From IMG/VR virus record IMGVR_UViG_3300008267_000608, positions 1 to 24,963 of that record: a DNA stretch of 24,963 nt; one strand, 5' to 3'. The notes under the pieces are model-generated. The model did no database searches, was not told the origin of the DNA, and saw nothing but the letters and a program-made list of their open reading frames with translations. The DNA is from a virus. The position numbers and the translations under genes were made by a program. Positions 1-6,731 of this stretch are shown one piece after another (position 1 is the first letter of the stretch; each line of letters opens with the position of its first letter).

Positions 1-28
1 ATTAAATGAGAATCTTACAGACGATAAG

Positions 29-1177
29 ATGTTCAGAAACTCAACAAGAATTAAAAAAAATGATTTTAAATTATTGTTAGATTTAACAGAAAACGGATTT
101 GAAAGAGGGGAGAAAAGAATAAGATACTGGGGTGTAAAGTATGCAAGGTGTACAGAACAAATTTTGGAAATCATTTATGAGAAAATAAAAGATAAATTTA
201 ATTCCGACTACACTAAAAATAAAATTTTAAAGGGTGACTATCAGGTTAATTTCTTATATGATATGTTAGTTGATTTTCACTTAAACCTTAAAGGAATTAA
301 AGGACATAACAATGTATATTTTGATATACAAAATGACTATCCAAAAAAGAAATGGTTACAGAAGAACGATAATAAATTTCTACCATCGGTTTTAGATTCA
401 TACGGAATCAAATCGAAATATCTAATAAGTTGTCTTAATAAAACTTTAGAAAGACCAACACATTTAAGTTCATTAAATTATTTGTGTAAACTGTTCGGTG
501 AAAATCACGTAGAATATCTTAAAAAAATACCTTGGGAACTTCATTGTTATGACATTCCACCAAACAATAAAATACATGAATTAAAAAACGATTCTGAAAA
601 AAATTGCATGGTGAAAATTATAAACAATTGGGAAACCGAATCAATTAAAACCGACTCACTGGTGTATTCACTTAATAAACTTTTTGTAATTCGTGATTTA
701 TTAGAATCAAGAGGTGTTGTTTTAAAGTTTAAAGCAAAGAATGACAATGAATTTGAAAACCATATGGAGTCTTGGTCGGGTATAAAATTTCATTTTGCTC
801 GTGGATATAAAGTAAGATACGATTTACCAATAGAATTTATAAATGACATAGAACAGGAGATTAAGATTGGTAATAATATTTTTAAACCAAAGGTTTTAAT
901 GAATGAAGATGAATTTAGATTAGAGGGATATAATATGAAAAACTGTATGTCTAAACAATTTCAACATGGATCCTTGTATATTTTTGTGGCGCTACAACAT
1001 AAAAGAAAAAGAATCAATTTACAATACAGAAAAGGTAAGTTAGTACAATCTTACGGTAAAGCCAATACTCCGGTTTTACCTATTTTCAACGATGCCACGG
1101 ATATTTTAAACGATAGATTCGGTAAGTACATGAATTTGGAGTGGAAAAAGGAAAAATACGACTTCATAACTAATTGA
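29..1177 (+). CDS. PcfJ-like protein (possibly 5'-partial)
   Basis: The product is 382 aa from the first ATG. The frame stays open to the window edge (base 2), so the true start may lie upstream. The C-terminal part resembles the PcfJ-like domain found on conjugative plasmids and phages: a glycine-containing stretch leads to NCMSK (residues 305-309), then alternating strands, then QSYGKAN (340-346), matching the family pattern of a cysteine followed by a Q..GK.N motif. The N-terminal 280 residues are charged and not recognised. PcfJ was named from an enterococcal conjugative plasmid and its biochemistry is unsettled, so no reaction is claimed. A 94-base gap with a promoter separates it from the methyltransferase downstream. 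Confidence 0.7.
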   Translation: MFRNSTRIKKNDFKLLLDLTENGFERGEKRIRYWGVKYARCTEQILEIIYEKIKDKFNSDYTKNKILKGDYQVNFLYDMLVDFHLNLKGIKGHNNVYFDIQNDYPKKKWLQKNDNKFLPSVLDSYGIKSKYLISCLNKTLERPTHLSSLNYLCKLFGENHVEYLKKIPWELHCYDIPPNNKIHELKNDSEKNCMVKIINNWETESIKTDSLVYSLNKLFVIRDLLESRGVVLKFKAKNDNEFENHMESWSGIKFHFARGYKVRYDLPIEFINDIEQEIKIGNNIFKPKVLMNEDEFRLEGYNMKNCMSKQFQHGSLYIFVALQHKRKRINLQYRKGKLVQSYGKANTPVLPIFNDATDILNDRFGKYMNLEWKKEKYDFITN

Positions 1178-1207
1178 TAATCAATTAAAAAAAATATTTT
1201 AATTTTT

Positions 1208-1239
1208 TTTGAGATTTCAAGAAATACTTCTTAAATTTG
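1208..1239 (+). promoter_or_regulatory. Bacteroidota housekeeping-type promoter for the C5 methyltransferase
   Basis: TTTG (1208-1211), a 20-base spacer and TAAATTTG (1232-1239) match the Bacteroidota sigma-A consensus TTTG-N19-21-TANNTTTG. The box ends 32 bases before the ATG at 1272, in one of the few non-coding gaps. An AT-only inverted repeat around 1184-1210 just before it might help end upstream transcription but is too weak to call. Confidence 0.75.
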
Positions 1240-1271
1240 TCTTGTTCTTAAACAACTAAACTAAATAACAA

Positions 1272-2246
1272 ATGAAGTATTTCTCAGTATGTAGTGGGAT
1301 TGAAGCTGCCACAGTAGCTTGGTCACCACTAGGTTGGGAGTGTGAAGGTTTATGTGACTTCGCCTCTTTCCCTCAAAAAGTATTATCACATCACTACCCG
1401 AACGTTCCCTTATTTTCAGATTTAACTAAACTAAACGATTATGAAACCTACAAAAAAATCAACTTCGACGTATTGGTCGGAGGAACGCCTTGTCAATCTT
1501 TTTCCGATGCAGGACTCAACAAAGGAATGGATGATATCCGTGGTCAACTCTCCCTTAAGTATGGAGAAATTCTTGAAGACAAACGACCAAGATGGTTCGT
1601 TTGGGAAAATGTCGAAGGCGTTTTTAAGAGAAAACACAGAAGAGCGTTGTGTGAAATCATCTCCTCTTTCACTGGTACTAACTTCCAAGTCCAAGACCTT
1701 GACAAACAAGGAATCGTCCAAGGAGAAGAATACTCAATCGCTTATCGGGTTTTCGACAGCCAATACTTCGGAGTTCCCCAACGACGCAAAAGAATCATCA
1801 TTGTCGGATATCGTGGAAAAAATTGGAAAGTCCCATTCTCAGTATTATTTGAAGAAGGATGTTTTGAAAGCGTTGAAGAGAAGAATCGAATCAAGAGGGA
1901 TGAGTACACCCAAAATATTCTCGGACACATTAAACTCGCAGGTACAGTAACTAAATCATATGCCCAAACATTAGTTGATGGGTTTGGTAAAGTATCAACA
2001 TCAAACTATTGGATTGACAATAAATCAATTCGTGTGTTTACCGAAAGAGAACTTGAAAGACTTCAAGGATTTCCTGATGGTTATTTAGACTTTGAAGTTG
2101 ATGGCAAGAAACCATCATATTCAAGTGTTAAGGGAGCGATTGGTAATTCAATGACGGTCAACGTAATGTATTGGATTGGTCAAAGAATCAACTTCATTGA
2201 CAATTATATTGAATCACAAAAAGTTTTGAAATCCAAAAAAAAATAA
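1272..2246 (+). CDS. DNA (cytosine-5) methyltransferase
   Basis: This 324-aa protein should transfer a methyl group from S-adenosylmethionine to cytosine C5 in DNA. Motifs appear in order: motif I as SVCSGIEA (residues 5-12), motif IV GGTPCQSF with catalytic Cys74, motif VI ENV (112-114), motif VIII QRRKR (170-174), motif IX RVFTERELERLQGFPDG (254-270) and motif X GN (291-292). The short segment between VIII and IX would be the target-recognition region, so specificity cannot be read. No restriction enzyme is adjacent, suggesting an orphan enzyme that protects phage DNA or alters host methylation. The middle of the gene is richer in G+C than its surroundings. It has its own host-type promoter. 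Confidence 0.93.
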   Translation: MKYFSVCSGIEAATVAWSPLGWECEGLCDFASFPQKVLSHHYPNVPLFSDLTKLNDYETYKKINFDVLVGGTPCQSFSDAGLNKGMDDIRGQLSLKYGEILEDKRPRWFVWENVEGVFKRKHRRALCEIISSFTGTNFQVQDLDKQGIVQGEEYSIAYRVFDSQYFGVPQRRKRIIIVGYRGKNWKVPFSVLFEEGCFESVEEKNRIKRDEYTQNILGHIKLAGTVTKSYAQTLVDGFGKVSTSNYWIDNKSIRVFTERELERLQGFPDGYLDFEVDGKKPSYSSVKGAIGNSMTVNVMYWIGQRINFIDNYIESQKVLKSKKK

Positions 2247-2258
2247 GTATATTAGATT

Positions 2259-2423
2259 ATGGAACCGAAAGAATCAAAATCAAATAGTCATTTTTGGATA
2301 AGTATTGTAAAATCAGGCATCAGATTTGGTGCCTGTTTTTCCCTCTTCCAAGGACGTTTAGAAATCGCCGCAATTTTATTAGGACTCGCAGAAGTCTTAG
2401 GTATTGCTGAAGAAATATTTTAA
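2259..2423 (+). CDS. small conserved-looking hypothetical protein, 54 aa
   Basis: The ATG at 2259 (context gattATGgaa) opens a 54-aa frame ending at TAA 2421-2423, one base before the next ATG. A charged N-terminus is followed by a moderately hydrophobic stretch beginning FWISIVKSGIRFGACFSLF and a second one ending LAEVLGIAEEIF, suggesting two short helices at or in a membrane. It fills a gap of more than 150 bases between solid genes and resembles small proteins seen in other phages, but I do not know its role. Like the preceding methyltransferase gene it has a somewhat higher G+C content than most of the window, so the two may have arrived together. Confidence 0.65.
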   Translation: MEPKESKSNSHFWISIVKSGIRFGACFSLFQGRLEIAAILLGLAEVLGIAEEIF

Positions 2424-2424
2424 T

Positions 2425-2724
2425 ATGAAAACAACAGAAAGACCAACGAACAACTTCGACACAACAGTGTTTCAAGAACTGAAATTCCAAACCCATCCAA
2501 TGGGAATTGGGGAACAGTGCATAGTCCAATTTCCAAATGGATACGGGGCAAGCATCGTTAAGGGACCACACACATACGGTGGACCTCAAGGTTTATATGA
2601 ATTGGCTGTCTTTGGTAAAGACGGTGGGATAACATATGACACACCAATTACAGATGACGTACTTGGTTATCTTTCGGAAGAAGAAATTGAAAAAACATTA
2701 ACCGATATTAAAAACTTAGATTAA
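2425..2724 (+). CDS. hypothetical protein, 99 aa
   Basis: A longer frame could begin at TTG 2404, but that lies inside the preceding small gene. The ATG at 2425, directly after that gene's stop, is the natural start and gives 99 aa. The protein is soluble with no signal or membrane segment. Its centre has many Gly and Pro residues (HPMGIGEQC, GPHTYGGPQGLYE) and the C-terminus is an acidic helix (LSEEEIEKTLTDIKNL). I do not recognise the family. Its stop shares one base with the next start (TAATG), implying translational coupling in a run of small genes. Confidence 0.8.
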   Translation: MKTTERPTNNFDTTVFQELKFQTHPMGIGEQCIVQFPNGYGASIVKGPHTYGGPQGLYELAVFGKDGGITYDTPITDDVLGYLSEEEIEKTLTDIKNLD

Positions 2725-3026
2725 TGACAACCGAAACTAAATTTAGGGGTGGTATTGCAATGTCTCTTTTGGGGTTAATCATGATGATATTTTTATATTT
2801 CCAACAACAAGATGAGTTACAAAGATGTAAAGAAGAGTATGAATTTCTTCAAGGTGGGGATATTGAAAAGAATCAATTAACCAATCGAGCAGATAGTTTA
2901 TATGATGAATTGTTTATTGAGAAAGTTGATGCTGGTAGACATGAATTAACAAGAGATGAAATATTAAACAAATATCCTAAAGTAAAAAAAGAATACGAAG
3001 ACTATTATAGTCATCAAACTGAGTAA
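2724..3026 (+). CDS. single-pass membrane protein, 100 aa
   Basis: A hydrophobic segment at about residues 10-27 (IAMSLLGLIMMIFLYF) follows a short N-terminus with two basic residues. It is followed by a charged, probably helical tail with many Glu, Lys and Tyr. There is no lipobox and no clear signal cleavage site, so an inner-membrane anchor with a soluble domain is the simplest reading. It overlaps the previous gene by one base and is one base from the next gene, so it belongs to the same transcription unit. Function unknown. Confidence 0.8.
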   Translation: MTTETKFRGGIAMSLLGLIMMIFLYFQQQDELQRCKEEYEFLQGGDIEKNQLTNRADSLYDELFIEKVDAGRHELTRDEILNKYPKVKKEYEDYYSHQTE

Positions 3027-3027
3027 C

Positions 3028-3342
3028 ATGAGTGAAACAAATACAGATTTTCACATTGGTGATGGTTCATACATCAATGTACAAACAAGTTCAATTGTTA
3101 AATTAAACGAACAATTTATAGTTCATACAGAAGAAGGACCAATTGCATTAACTGTCGATATAATCGCTGATTTTGCAAAGATTGATAAGAAGTATCATGA
3201 GATATTTTTTAATGTACTATCGTCAAAATATCTAAACAGAGCATCATTCGGAGACAATCCTTTTTCGGAATGTAGACCAATTATTAAGCGTAAGTGGTGG
3301 CAGTTTTGGAAATCAAAATATGTGGAACAAATTAAAAATTAA
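3028..3342 (+). CDS. hypothetical protein, 104 aa
   Basis: This is a soluble 104-aa protein. Its N-terminal half looks like alternating beta strands (DGSYINVQTSSIVKLNEQFIVHTEEG) and its C-terminus is tryptophan-rich and basic (KRKWWQFWKSKY, about residues 87-98), a possible membrane-surface or nucleic-acid contact. I recognise no family. It starts one base after the preceding stop and is followed after five bases by another small gene. Confidence 0.75.
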   Translation: MSETNTDFHIGDGSYINVQTSSIVKLNEQFIVHTEEGPIALTVDIIADFAKIDKKYHEIFFNVLSSKYLNRASFGDNPFSECRPIIKRKWWQFWKSKYVEQIKN

Positions 3343-3347
3343 ACGTT

Positions 3348-3488
3348 ATGATAAAATTAGGAATACTTTTAATCGTAATTGGATTATGGTTTGCTTTTGA
3401 AATTTATAGGGCGCCGATGATGGACGAAGGCGGTAGAATAACTAAACCAGGTAGAAAACTAAGTGACTTATGGCGAAAGCGAAAATAG
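3348..3488 (+). CDS. tiny single-pass membrane protein, 46 aa
   Basis: The ATG at 3348 opens a 46-aa frame that accounts for an otherwise empty 127-base gap. Residues 3-17 (KLGILLIVIGLWFAF) form one membrane helix, followed by a Gly- and Arg-rich tail ending in WRKRK. Positive charges after the helix suggest an N-out, C-in topology. It overlaps the next gene by 19 bases in another frame. Coding is supported by the helix and by the tight fit between neighbours. Function unknown. Confidence 0.6.
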   Translation: MIKLGILLIVIGLWFAFEIYRAPMMDEGGRITKPGRKLSDLWRKRK

Positions 3489-3715
3489 AATATGATTTGA
3501 ATGACCGAGATGATTTGTTTGCACATAAAAGAGCGGTGAAGTCTCTTGACATGGCCTTAGTATTATGGGATATTACACATAACACAAAGAAAGGTTTAGA
3601 GTGGTCGATGGAAGGAAAAGAAATGGACAAATACGACGCACTTGAAATGGTTTACGAAAAGATATATGAGATAATGTCAGAACATAATGTCGATTTAGAA
3701 GATTTGATAGAGTAG
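3470..3715 (+). CDS. conserved phage-type hypothetical protein, 81 aa
   Basis: This small, acidic, probably all-helical protein has the core HKRAVKSLDMALVLWDITHNTKK (first twenty residues at about 19-38). It resembles short proteins widespread in phages in which a K/R-A-x-K-x-x-D-M/A core precedes a W/L-D/E-I segment. No catalytic motif is visible and the family role is unknown to me. The start codon lies inside the end of the preceding tiny gene. The stop is followed by the TATTTAT motif that precedes the Fe-S carrier gene. Confidence 0.75.
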   Translation: MAKAKIEYDLNDRDDLFAHKRAVKSLDMALVLWDITHNTKKGLEWSMEGKEMDKYDALEMVYEKIYEIMSEHNVDLEDLIE

Positions 3716-3722
3716 TATTTAT
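3716..3722 (+). promoter_or_regulatory. putative phage late-type motif TATTTAT upstream of the iscA-like gene
   Basis: The sequence GTATTTATTATTATG places TATTTAT four bases before the ATG at 3727. Equivalent motifs precede starts at 8236, 9852, 15242, 15368 and 19229. In an AT-rich genome a single copy proves nothing; position and recurrence are the argument. Confidence 0.4.
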
Positions 3723-3726
3723 TATT

Positions 3727-4056
3727 ATGATTACAATTGGAGATAAGGCTCTTGAACATGTTATTAAATTAATGGCGAGTGAAGGTTTAACACCCGACAC
3801 TCATTTTTTACGCGTAGGGGTTAAAGGTGGTGGATGTAGTGGTTTATCATATGCCATGGATTTCGATGATGTAATAACCGATATGGATGAGGTCATCGAT
3901 TTAAATGTGATGAAGGTTGTGGTTGACAAAAAATCAGTATTGTATCTTTATGGTACACAATTAGAATATTCCGACGGTCTGAACGGAAAGGGGTTTCATT
4001 GGGTGAATCCTAACGCAAGTCGAACTTGTGGATGTGGAGAAAGTTTTTCTCTGTAA
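3727..4056 (+). CDS. A-type iron-sulfur cluster carrier (IscA/HesB/ErpA family)
   Basis: The full family length (109 aa) and all three cluster-binding cysteines are present: Cys37 in GGGCSGLSY, and Cys101 and Cys103 in RTCGCGESF at the C-terminus, matching Cys35, Cys99 and Cys101 of IscA. A-type carriers pass 2Fe-2S or 4Fe-4S clusters to apoproteins in the cytoplasm. HesB-like genes are known in other phages, for example cyanophages, where they are taken to support Fe-S enzymes during infection. No other isc or suf gene is nearby, so the host machinery must load it. A candidate client, a ferredoxin, is encoded at 15670. It is preceded by a TATTTAT motif. Confidence 0.93.
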   Translation: MITIGDKALEHVIKLMASEGLTPDTHFLRVGVKGGGCSGLSYAMDFDDVITDMDEVIDLNVMKVVVDKKSVLYLYGTQLEYSDGLNGKGFHWVNPNASRTCGCGESFSL

Positions 4057-4093
4057 TTTTTTATTCTCAATTTTATTTTGTATATTTTTATTA
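4054..4093 (+). promoter_or_regulatory. AT-rich bipartite motif, putative promoter
   Basis: TAATTTTTTATT (4054-4065) and TATATTTTTATTA (4081-4093) begin exactly 27 bases apart, as do their counterparts at 13235 and 13262. The motif fills the 56-base gap before the gene at 4113, with its second box ending 19 bases before the ATG. It does not fit the TANNTTTG consensus. Confidence 0.35.
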
Positions 4094-4112
4094 AACAATA
4101 AAACAAAATATT

Positions 4113-4394
4113 ATGCCAGAATTTACAGCAGAAGTAGACATCGACCCAAGTGAGTTCGTTGAATCTTGTAACAACAGAGAATTAAAAAGGTTAGTTGAAA
4201 TCTTAGAAGAAGATGGATATATCCAACCTTCGGAAGAAACAACTAGTAAAAACAATGGTGTTCGTCAACCAAACATCAATGACCAAATATTTTGGGGAAG
4301 TCTCGATAAATTAGCAAAGTGTAGAGACTTATTAACATTAGAAGAAGAAAATTTCATTAACAATCTTGCAAACAAATTTAAACACTTACGTTAA
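4113..4394 (+). CDS. conserved phage-type hypothetical protein, 93 aa
   Basis: This acidic helical protein opens with a beta strand (FTAEVDIDPSEFVESC), then ELKRLVEILEEDGYI (about residues 27-41), then a C-terminal helix. The pattern D-P-x-E/D-F-x-x-x-C-N/S-x-R-E-x-x-x-L-v-x-x-L-x-x-D-G-x-I is one I associate with small proteins common in phage genomes. Function is unknown. Its stop overlaps the start of the minimal methyltransferase by one base, suggesting coupled expression. Confidence 0.78.
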   Translation: MPEFTAEVDIDPSEFVESCNNRELKRLVEILEEDGYIQPSEETTSKNNGVRQPNINDQIFWGSLDKLAKCRDLLTLEEENFINNLANKFKHLR

Positions 4395-5008
4395 TGAAAG
4401 TGTTAGAATTATTTGCTGGTAGTCGTTCTGTTGGGAAGATTGCTGAGGAATTAGGAATGGAAGTCTTTTCGTCAGATTTAATTGAATTTGAAGGTATTCA
4501 TTACCCAATTAGTATTTTAGATTTTGATGTTACCAAAGTCCCCTTTCAACCGGATATCATTTGGGCATCACCTCCATGTACTGGATTTAGTGTTGCAGCA
4601 ATTGGTCATCATTGGGCGGGAGGTAAAGGTGCTTACATACCTAAAACAGAAACGGCGAAGTTGGGTATCGAATTAGTTAAGAAGACTTTGGAGATTATCG
4701 AACACTTTCAACCAACTTATTGGTTCATGGAAAACCCACGTGGAGTTCTTCGTAAATTAGACGTCGTTAAGGGATTAAAAAAGAATTCGGTTACATATTG
4801 TCAATATGGTGATGAACGAATGAAACCAACCGACATATGGACTAACAGTGAAGTGTGGACACCAAAACCAATGTGTAAGAATGGTGACCCATGTCACGTT
4901 GCAGCACCTAGAGGTTCAAGAACAGGAACACAGGGTAGAGCAAACGCATACGAAAGAAGTAAAATACCTGAAGAACTTTGTAGGGAGATTTTAAAAAGTT
5001 GTTTATAA
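4394..5008 (+). CDS. minimal cytosine-5 DNA methyltransferase-like protein
   Basis: At 204 aa this is about 60% of the usual C5-methyltransferase length. Visible are motif I LELFAGSRSVG (4-14), the acidic end of strand 2 (SSDL, 26-29), motif IV SPPCTGFS (59-66) with catalytic Cys62, and motif VI MENPRG (112-117), with ENP replacing ENV. A conserved-looking segment YGDERMKPTDIWTN (138-151) replaces the usual motif VIII region. There is no clear target-recognition domain or motif IX/X tail. Phages often carry this short form. It probably methylates cytosine in DNA, but a non-methylating role or need for a partner cannot be excluded. It overlaps the preceding gene by one base. Confidence 0.8.
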   Translation: MKVLELFAGSRSVGKIAEELGMEVFSSDLIEFEGIHYPISILDFDVTKVPFQPDIIWASPPCTGFSVAAIGHHWAGGKGAYIPKTETAKLGIELVKKTLEIIEHFQPTYWFMENPRGVLRKLDVVKGLKKNSVTYCQYGDERMKPTDIWTNSEVWTPKPMCKNGDPCHVAAPRGSRTGTQGRANAYERSKIPEELCREILKSCL

Positions 5009-5018
5009 AAATAAAAAA

Positions 5019-5798
5019 ATGATAAAAAAAATATTCGTAAGTGGTGGTAGCCAATGTATTGCTGGTGGTTTTATACACAATGAGGTAAAAAAAGCATATA
5101 AAGAAAAATTTAACATTGAAGTGAAAGATCATTTAGATTTTGCTTATCCAAATATTCTAGCAAAAAAACTCGGTGTTGATATTGTTAACGAAGGTGCGTC
5201 AGGTGGATCTATAACTAGAATGATTAGAAAAACATACGAGTATATTATTAAAAATAAAAAAGATATAAATGAAACCTTATTTATTTTTGAAGTACCACCA
5301 GGTTGGAGAGACGAATATTATTCAAACGAATTAAAAAGACATGTTAACATGACAATTGGGAATATATGTTCACCGGATGATGAAACAGATGCCGCCAATG
5401 GACATAATCCTAAGGATATTTATAAAATTCATAAAGACATAAGTAACTTTTTTTATAATTTCATAGATGATGAAGTACATAAAACAAAAATGATGACTGG
5501 TTTATTGGGATTTATGTCATTTATAAAGTTGAATAATTTAAATTATATATTAAATGATACGGGGGATTTTGATACTTTTTTATCAAGAAATAATTTAGAA
5601 AGAGATTATAATTTTGTATGGTTTAGTGACAAATTTGAATACCCAATGTGGCAGTGGGCGGGAGAACAAAAGTTATTAATTAAACATGAAACAAATGGTG
5701 CATCAAAGGATGAACATATGGGAATTAAAGGAAATGAATTGATGGCAACAAAATTATATAATATCTTGAATAACATAAATGATAAAAAATTAGTATAA
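5019..5798 (+). CDS. SGNH/GDSL-like hydrolase-fold protein
   Basis: This 259-aa protein has the scattered blocks of an SGNH fold: a first strand followed by GGSQ with Ser11, NEGASGG (57-63) as the glycine block, and a C-terminal D-x-H dyad (Asp231, His233 in KDEHMGIKGNE). Such enzymes are serine esterases acting on lipids, acetyl groups or sugars, but the substrate is not predictable. Block I differs from the classic GDS and no signal peptide is present, so it acts in the cytoplasm or in the virion. A second SGNH-like protein is encoded at 23528 with the same GASG block. The two resemble uncharacterised proteins common in environmental phages. Confidence 0.65.
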   Translation: MIKKIFVSGGSQCIAGGFIHNEVKKAYKEKFNIEVKDHLDFAYPNILAKKLGVDIVNEGASGGSITRMIRKTYEYIIKNKKDINETLFIFEVPPGWRDEYYSNELKRHVNMTIGNICSPDDETDAANGHNPKDIYKIHKDISNFFYNFIDDEVHKTKMMTGLLGFMSFIKLNNLNYILNDTGDFDTFLSRNNLERDYNFVWFSDKFEYPMWQWAGEQKLLIKHETNGASKDEHMGIKGNELMATKLYNILNNINDKKLV

Positions 5799-5808
5799 AA
5801 CCATTATT

Positions 5809-5916
5809 ATGAAAATATTAATCATTTTAGGATTTGTTTTTTTTGCGGTGTTCTCTGTGTTTGGAACAATAAACATGCTCAGACAAATTAATAAAATACC
5901 AAATGAAAAAGATTAA
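5809..5916 (+). CDS. tiny membrane protein, 35 aa
   Basis: The ATG at 5809 (context attattATG) starts a 35-aa frame that is one hydrophobic helix (residues 3-20, ILIILGFVFFAVFSVFGT) followed by a short polar tail ending in NEKD. It overlaps the next gene by 14 bases in another frame and explains the 104-base gap. The N-terminal Lys and hydrophobic run could be a signal anchor. Very short frames carry risk, but the same type of gene recurs at 3348, 6532, 8050 and 17646. Function unknown. Confidence 0.5.
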   Translation: MKILIILGFVFFAVFSVFGTINMLRQINKIPNEKD

Positions 5917-6172
5917 ACATCCTTTAGTTAAAGGTGTAGTTAAAGAAGTTGCCCCACGTATATATTGTGTGTTAGTTGATGATGATTATGATAGAGCAAT
6001 GTTGTTCTGTCGATATCAAGAGTTCTACGAATCACCGTATAAGAAGTTTAGAGGTAAACCATTTACTTGGATGGAGTATATGAGATTTTATAAGACGGCT
6101 TGGAAGAAAAGAACATTCACATACCCCGATGATTGGGCAGGATATAATATCCCAAGTAATGTTCATGAATGA
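5903..6172 (+). CDS. N-terminal half of a phage protein family, apparently split from the next frame
   Basis: The 89-aa product carries DYDRAMLFCRYQEFYESPYKKFRGKPFTW (first twenty residues from about 28) and FTYPDDWAGYNIP (about 72-84). From memory this matches the N-terminal half of a longer phage protein of roughly 200 aa whose second half holds an HE-x-x-H-type segment. Here the frame stops at 6172 and the second half continues in the +1 frame, overlapping by only a few bases. This could be two real subunits, programmed frameshifting or a recent frameshift or assembly error. The activity of the family is not established as far as I know. Confidence 0.7.
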   Translation: MKKIKHPLVKGVVKEVAPRIYCVLVDDDYDRAMLFCRYQEFYESPYKKFRGKPFTWMEYMRFYKTAWKKRTFTYPDDWAGYNIPSNVHE

Positions 6173-6542
6173 CATTTATTTTTATTGTGCAATCGATTCA
6201 CAAAATAAAAATGAAGGAACAAGATGTGATTGGTATTTGATTGGTGCAAGCTCTAAGGATTTAAGAACTATGGACCATGAGATTGCTCACGGATTATATT
6301 ACACTAATAGGGGTTATAAAAAAGAGGTTACCAAATTAATTAGTAATATCAAACCAGTTCATTACGAAAAGTTAAAAAAGAAATTAGTTAAAATGGGTTA
6401 TGTTGACGATAAGAAAATCCTTGACGATGAAATCAATGCATTTATGTCAACTGGTTTGTACAATGGGATGGACACCAAGGAATTAAAAGTATACGAAAAA
6501 CAATTCAAAAAAACATTTAAAACATATAAAAATGAAAAATAA
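6165..6542 (+). CDS. HExxH-motif protein, second half of the split family
   Basis: Starting at ATG 6165 (alternative ATG 6159; a frame open from 6129 overlaps the upstream gene too far) gives 125 aa. The notable feature is DHEIAHGLYYTN, containing HEIAH, which fits the zincin metallopeptidase signature HExxH. A downstream acidic residue in LDDEINAFMSTGL could serve as third metal ligand, as in gluzincins, but this is inference. The rest is lysine-rich and helical. It reads as the C-terminal half of the protein begun at 5903 in the other frame. It overlaps that gene by 8 bases and the next small gene by 11. Confidence 0.68.
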   Translation: MNDIYFYCAIDSQNKNEGTRCDWYLIGASSKDLRTMDHEIAHGLYYTNRGYKKEVTKLISNIKPVHYEKLKKKLVKMGYVDDKKILDDEINAFMSTGLYNGMDTKELKVYEKQFKKTFKTYKNEK

Positions 6543-6669
6543 GATAGTTAAAGTATTAGAAAATTTTGGATATTTGGTCGCCATTTGTATTGGTGCAATG
6601 TTGGTATATTGGGTGGTTAAATTCTCCTTTTATATCATATCATCAGTGTACAATGTGATGATAAAATAA
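6532..6669 (+). CDS. small membrane protein, 45 aa
   Basis: The ATG at 6532 lies inside the end of the preceding gene and opens a 45-aa frame occupying most of the gap before the SAM decarboxylase gene. A basic N-terminus (MKNKIVK) is followed by a hydrophobic region at about residues 13-40, with a break near VVKF that could give one long or two short membrane helices. No known family. Overlapping start, helix and absence of any alternative gene support coding. Confidence 0.55.
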   Translation: MKNKIVKVLENFGYLVAICIGAMLVYWVVKFSFYIISSVYNVMIK

Positions 6670-6731
6670 TTTTATACAATTCTTCAAAAAATACAATTTT
6701 GACATATATATGTAATAGTAAAAACATATTA

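Noticed and set aside
1441-1950. 169-codon frame on the + strand inside the methyltransferase gene, and a 96-codon frame on the - strand at 1431-1721
   Set aside because: Both lie within a gene with a complete ordered motif set; they have no recognisable domain and result from the local G+C and codon shift.
6666-6711. Possible promoter before the SAM decarboxylase gene (TACAATTTTG region)
   Set aside because: Spacing inside the box is wrong (10 bases in place of 8) and no -33 TTTG is found at 20 bases.
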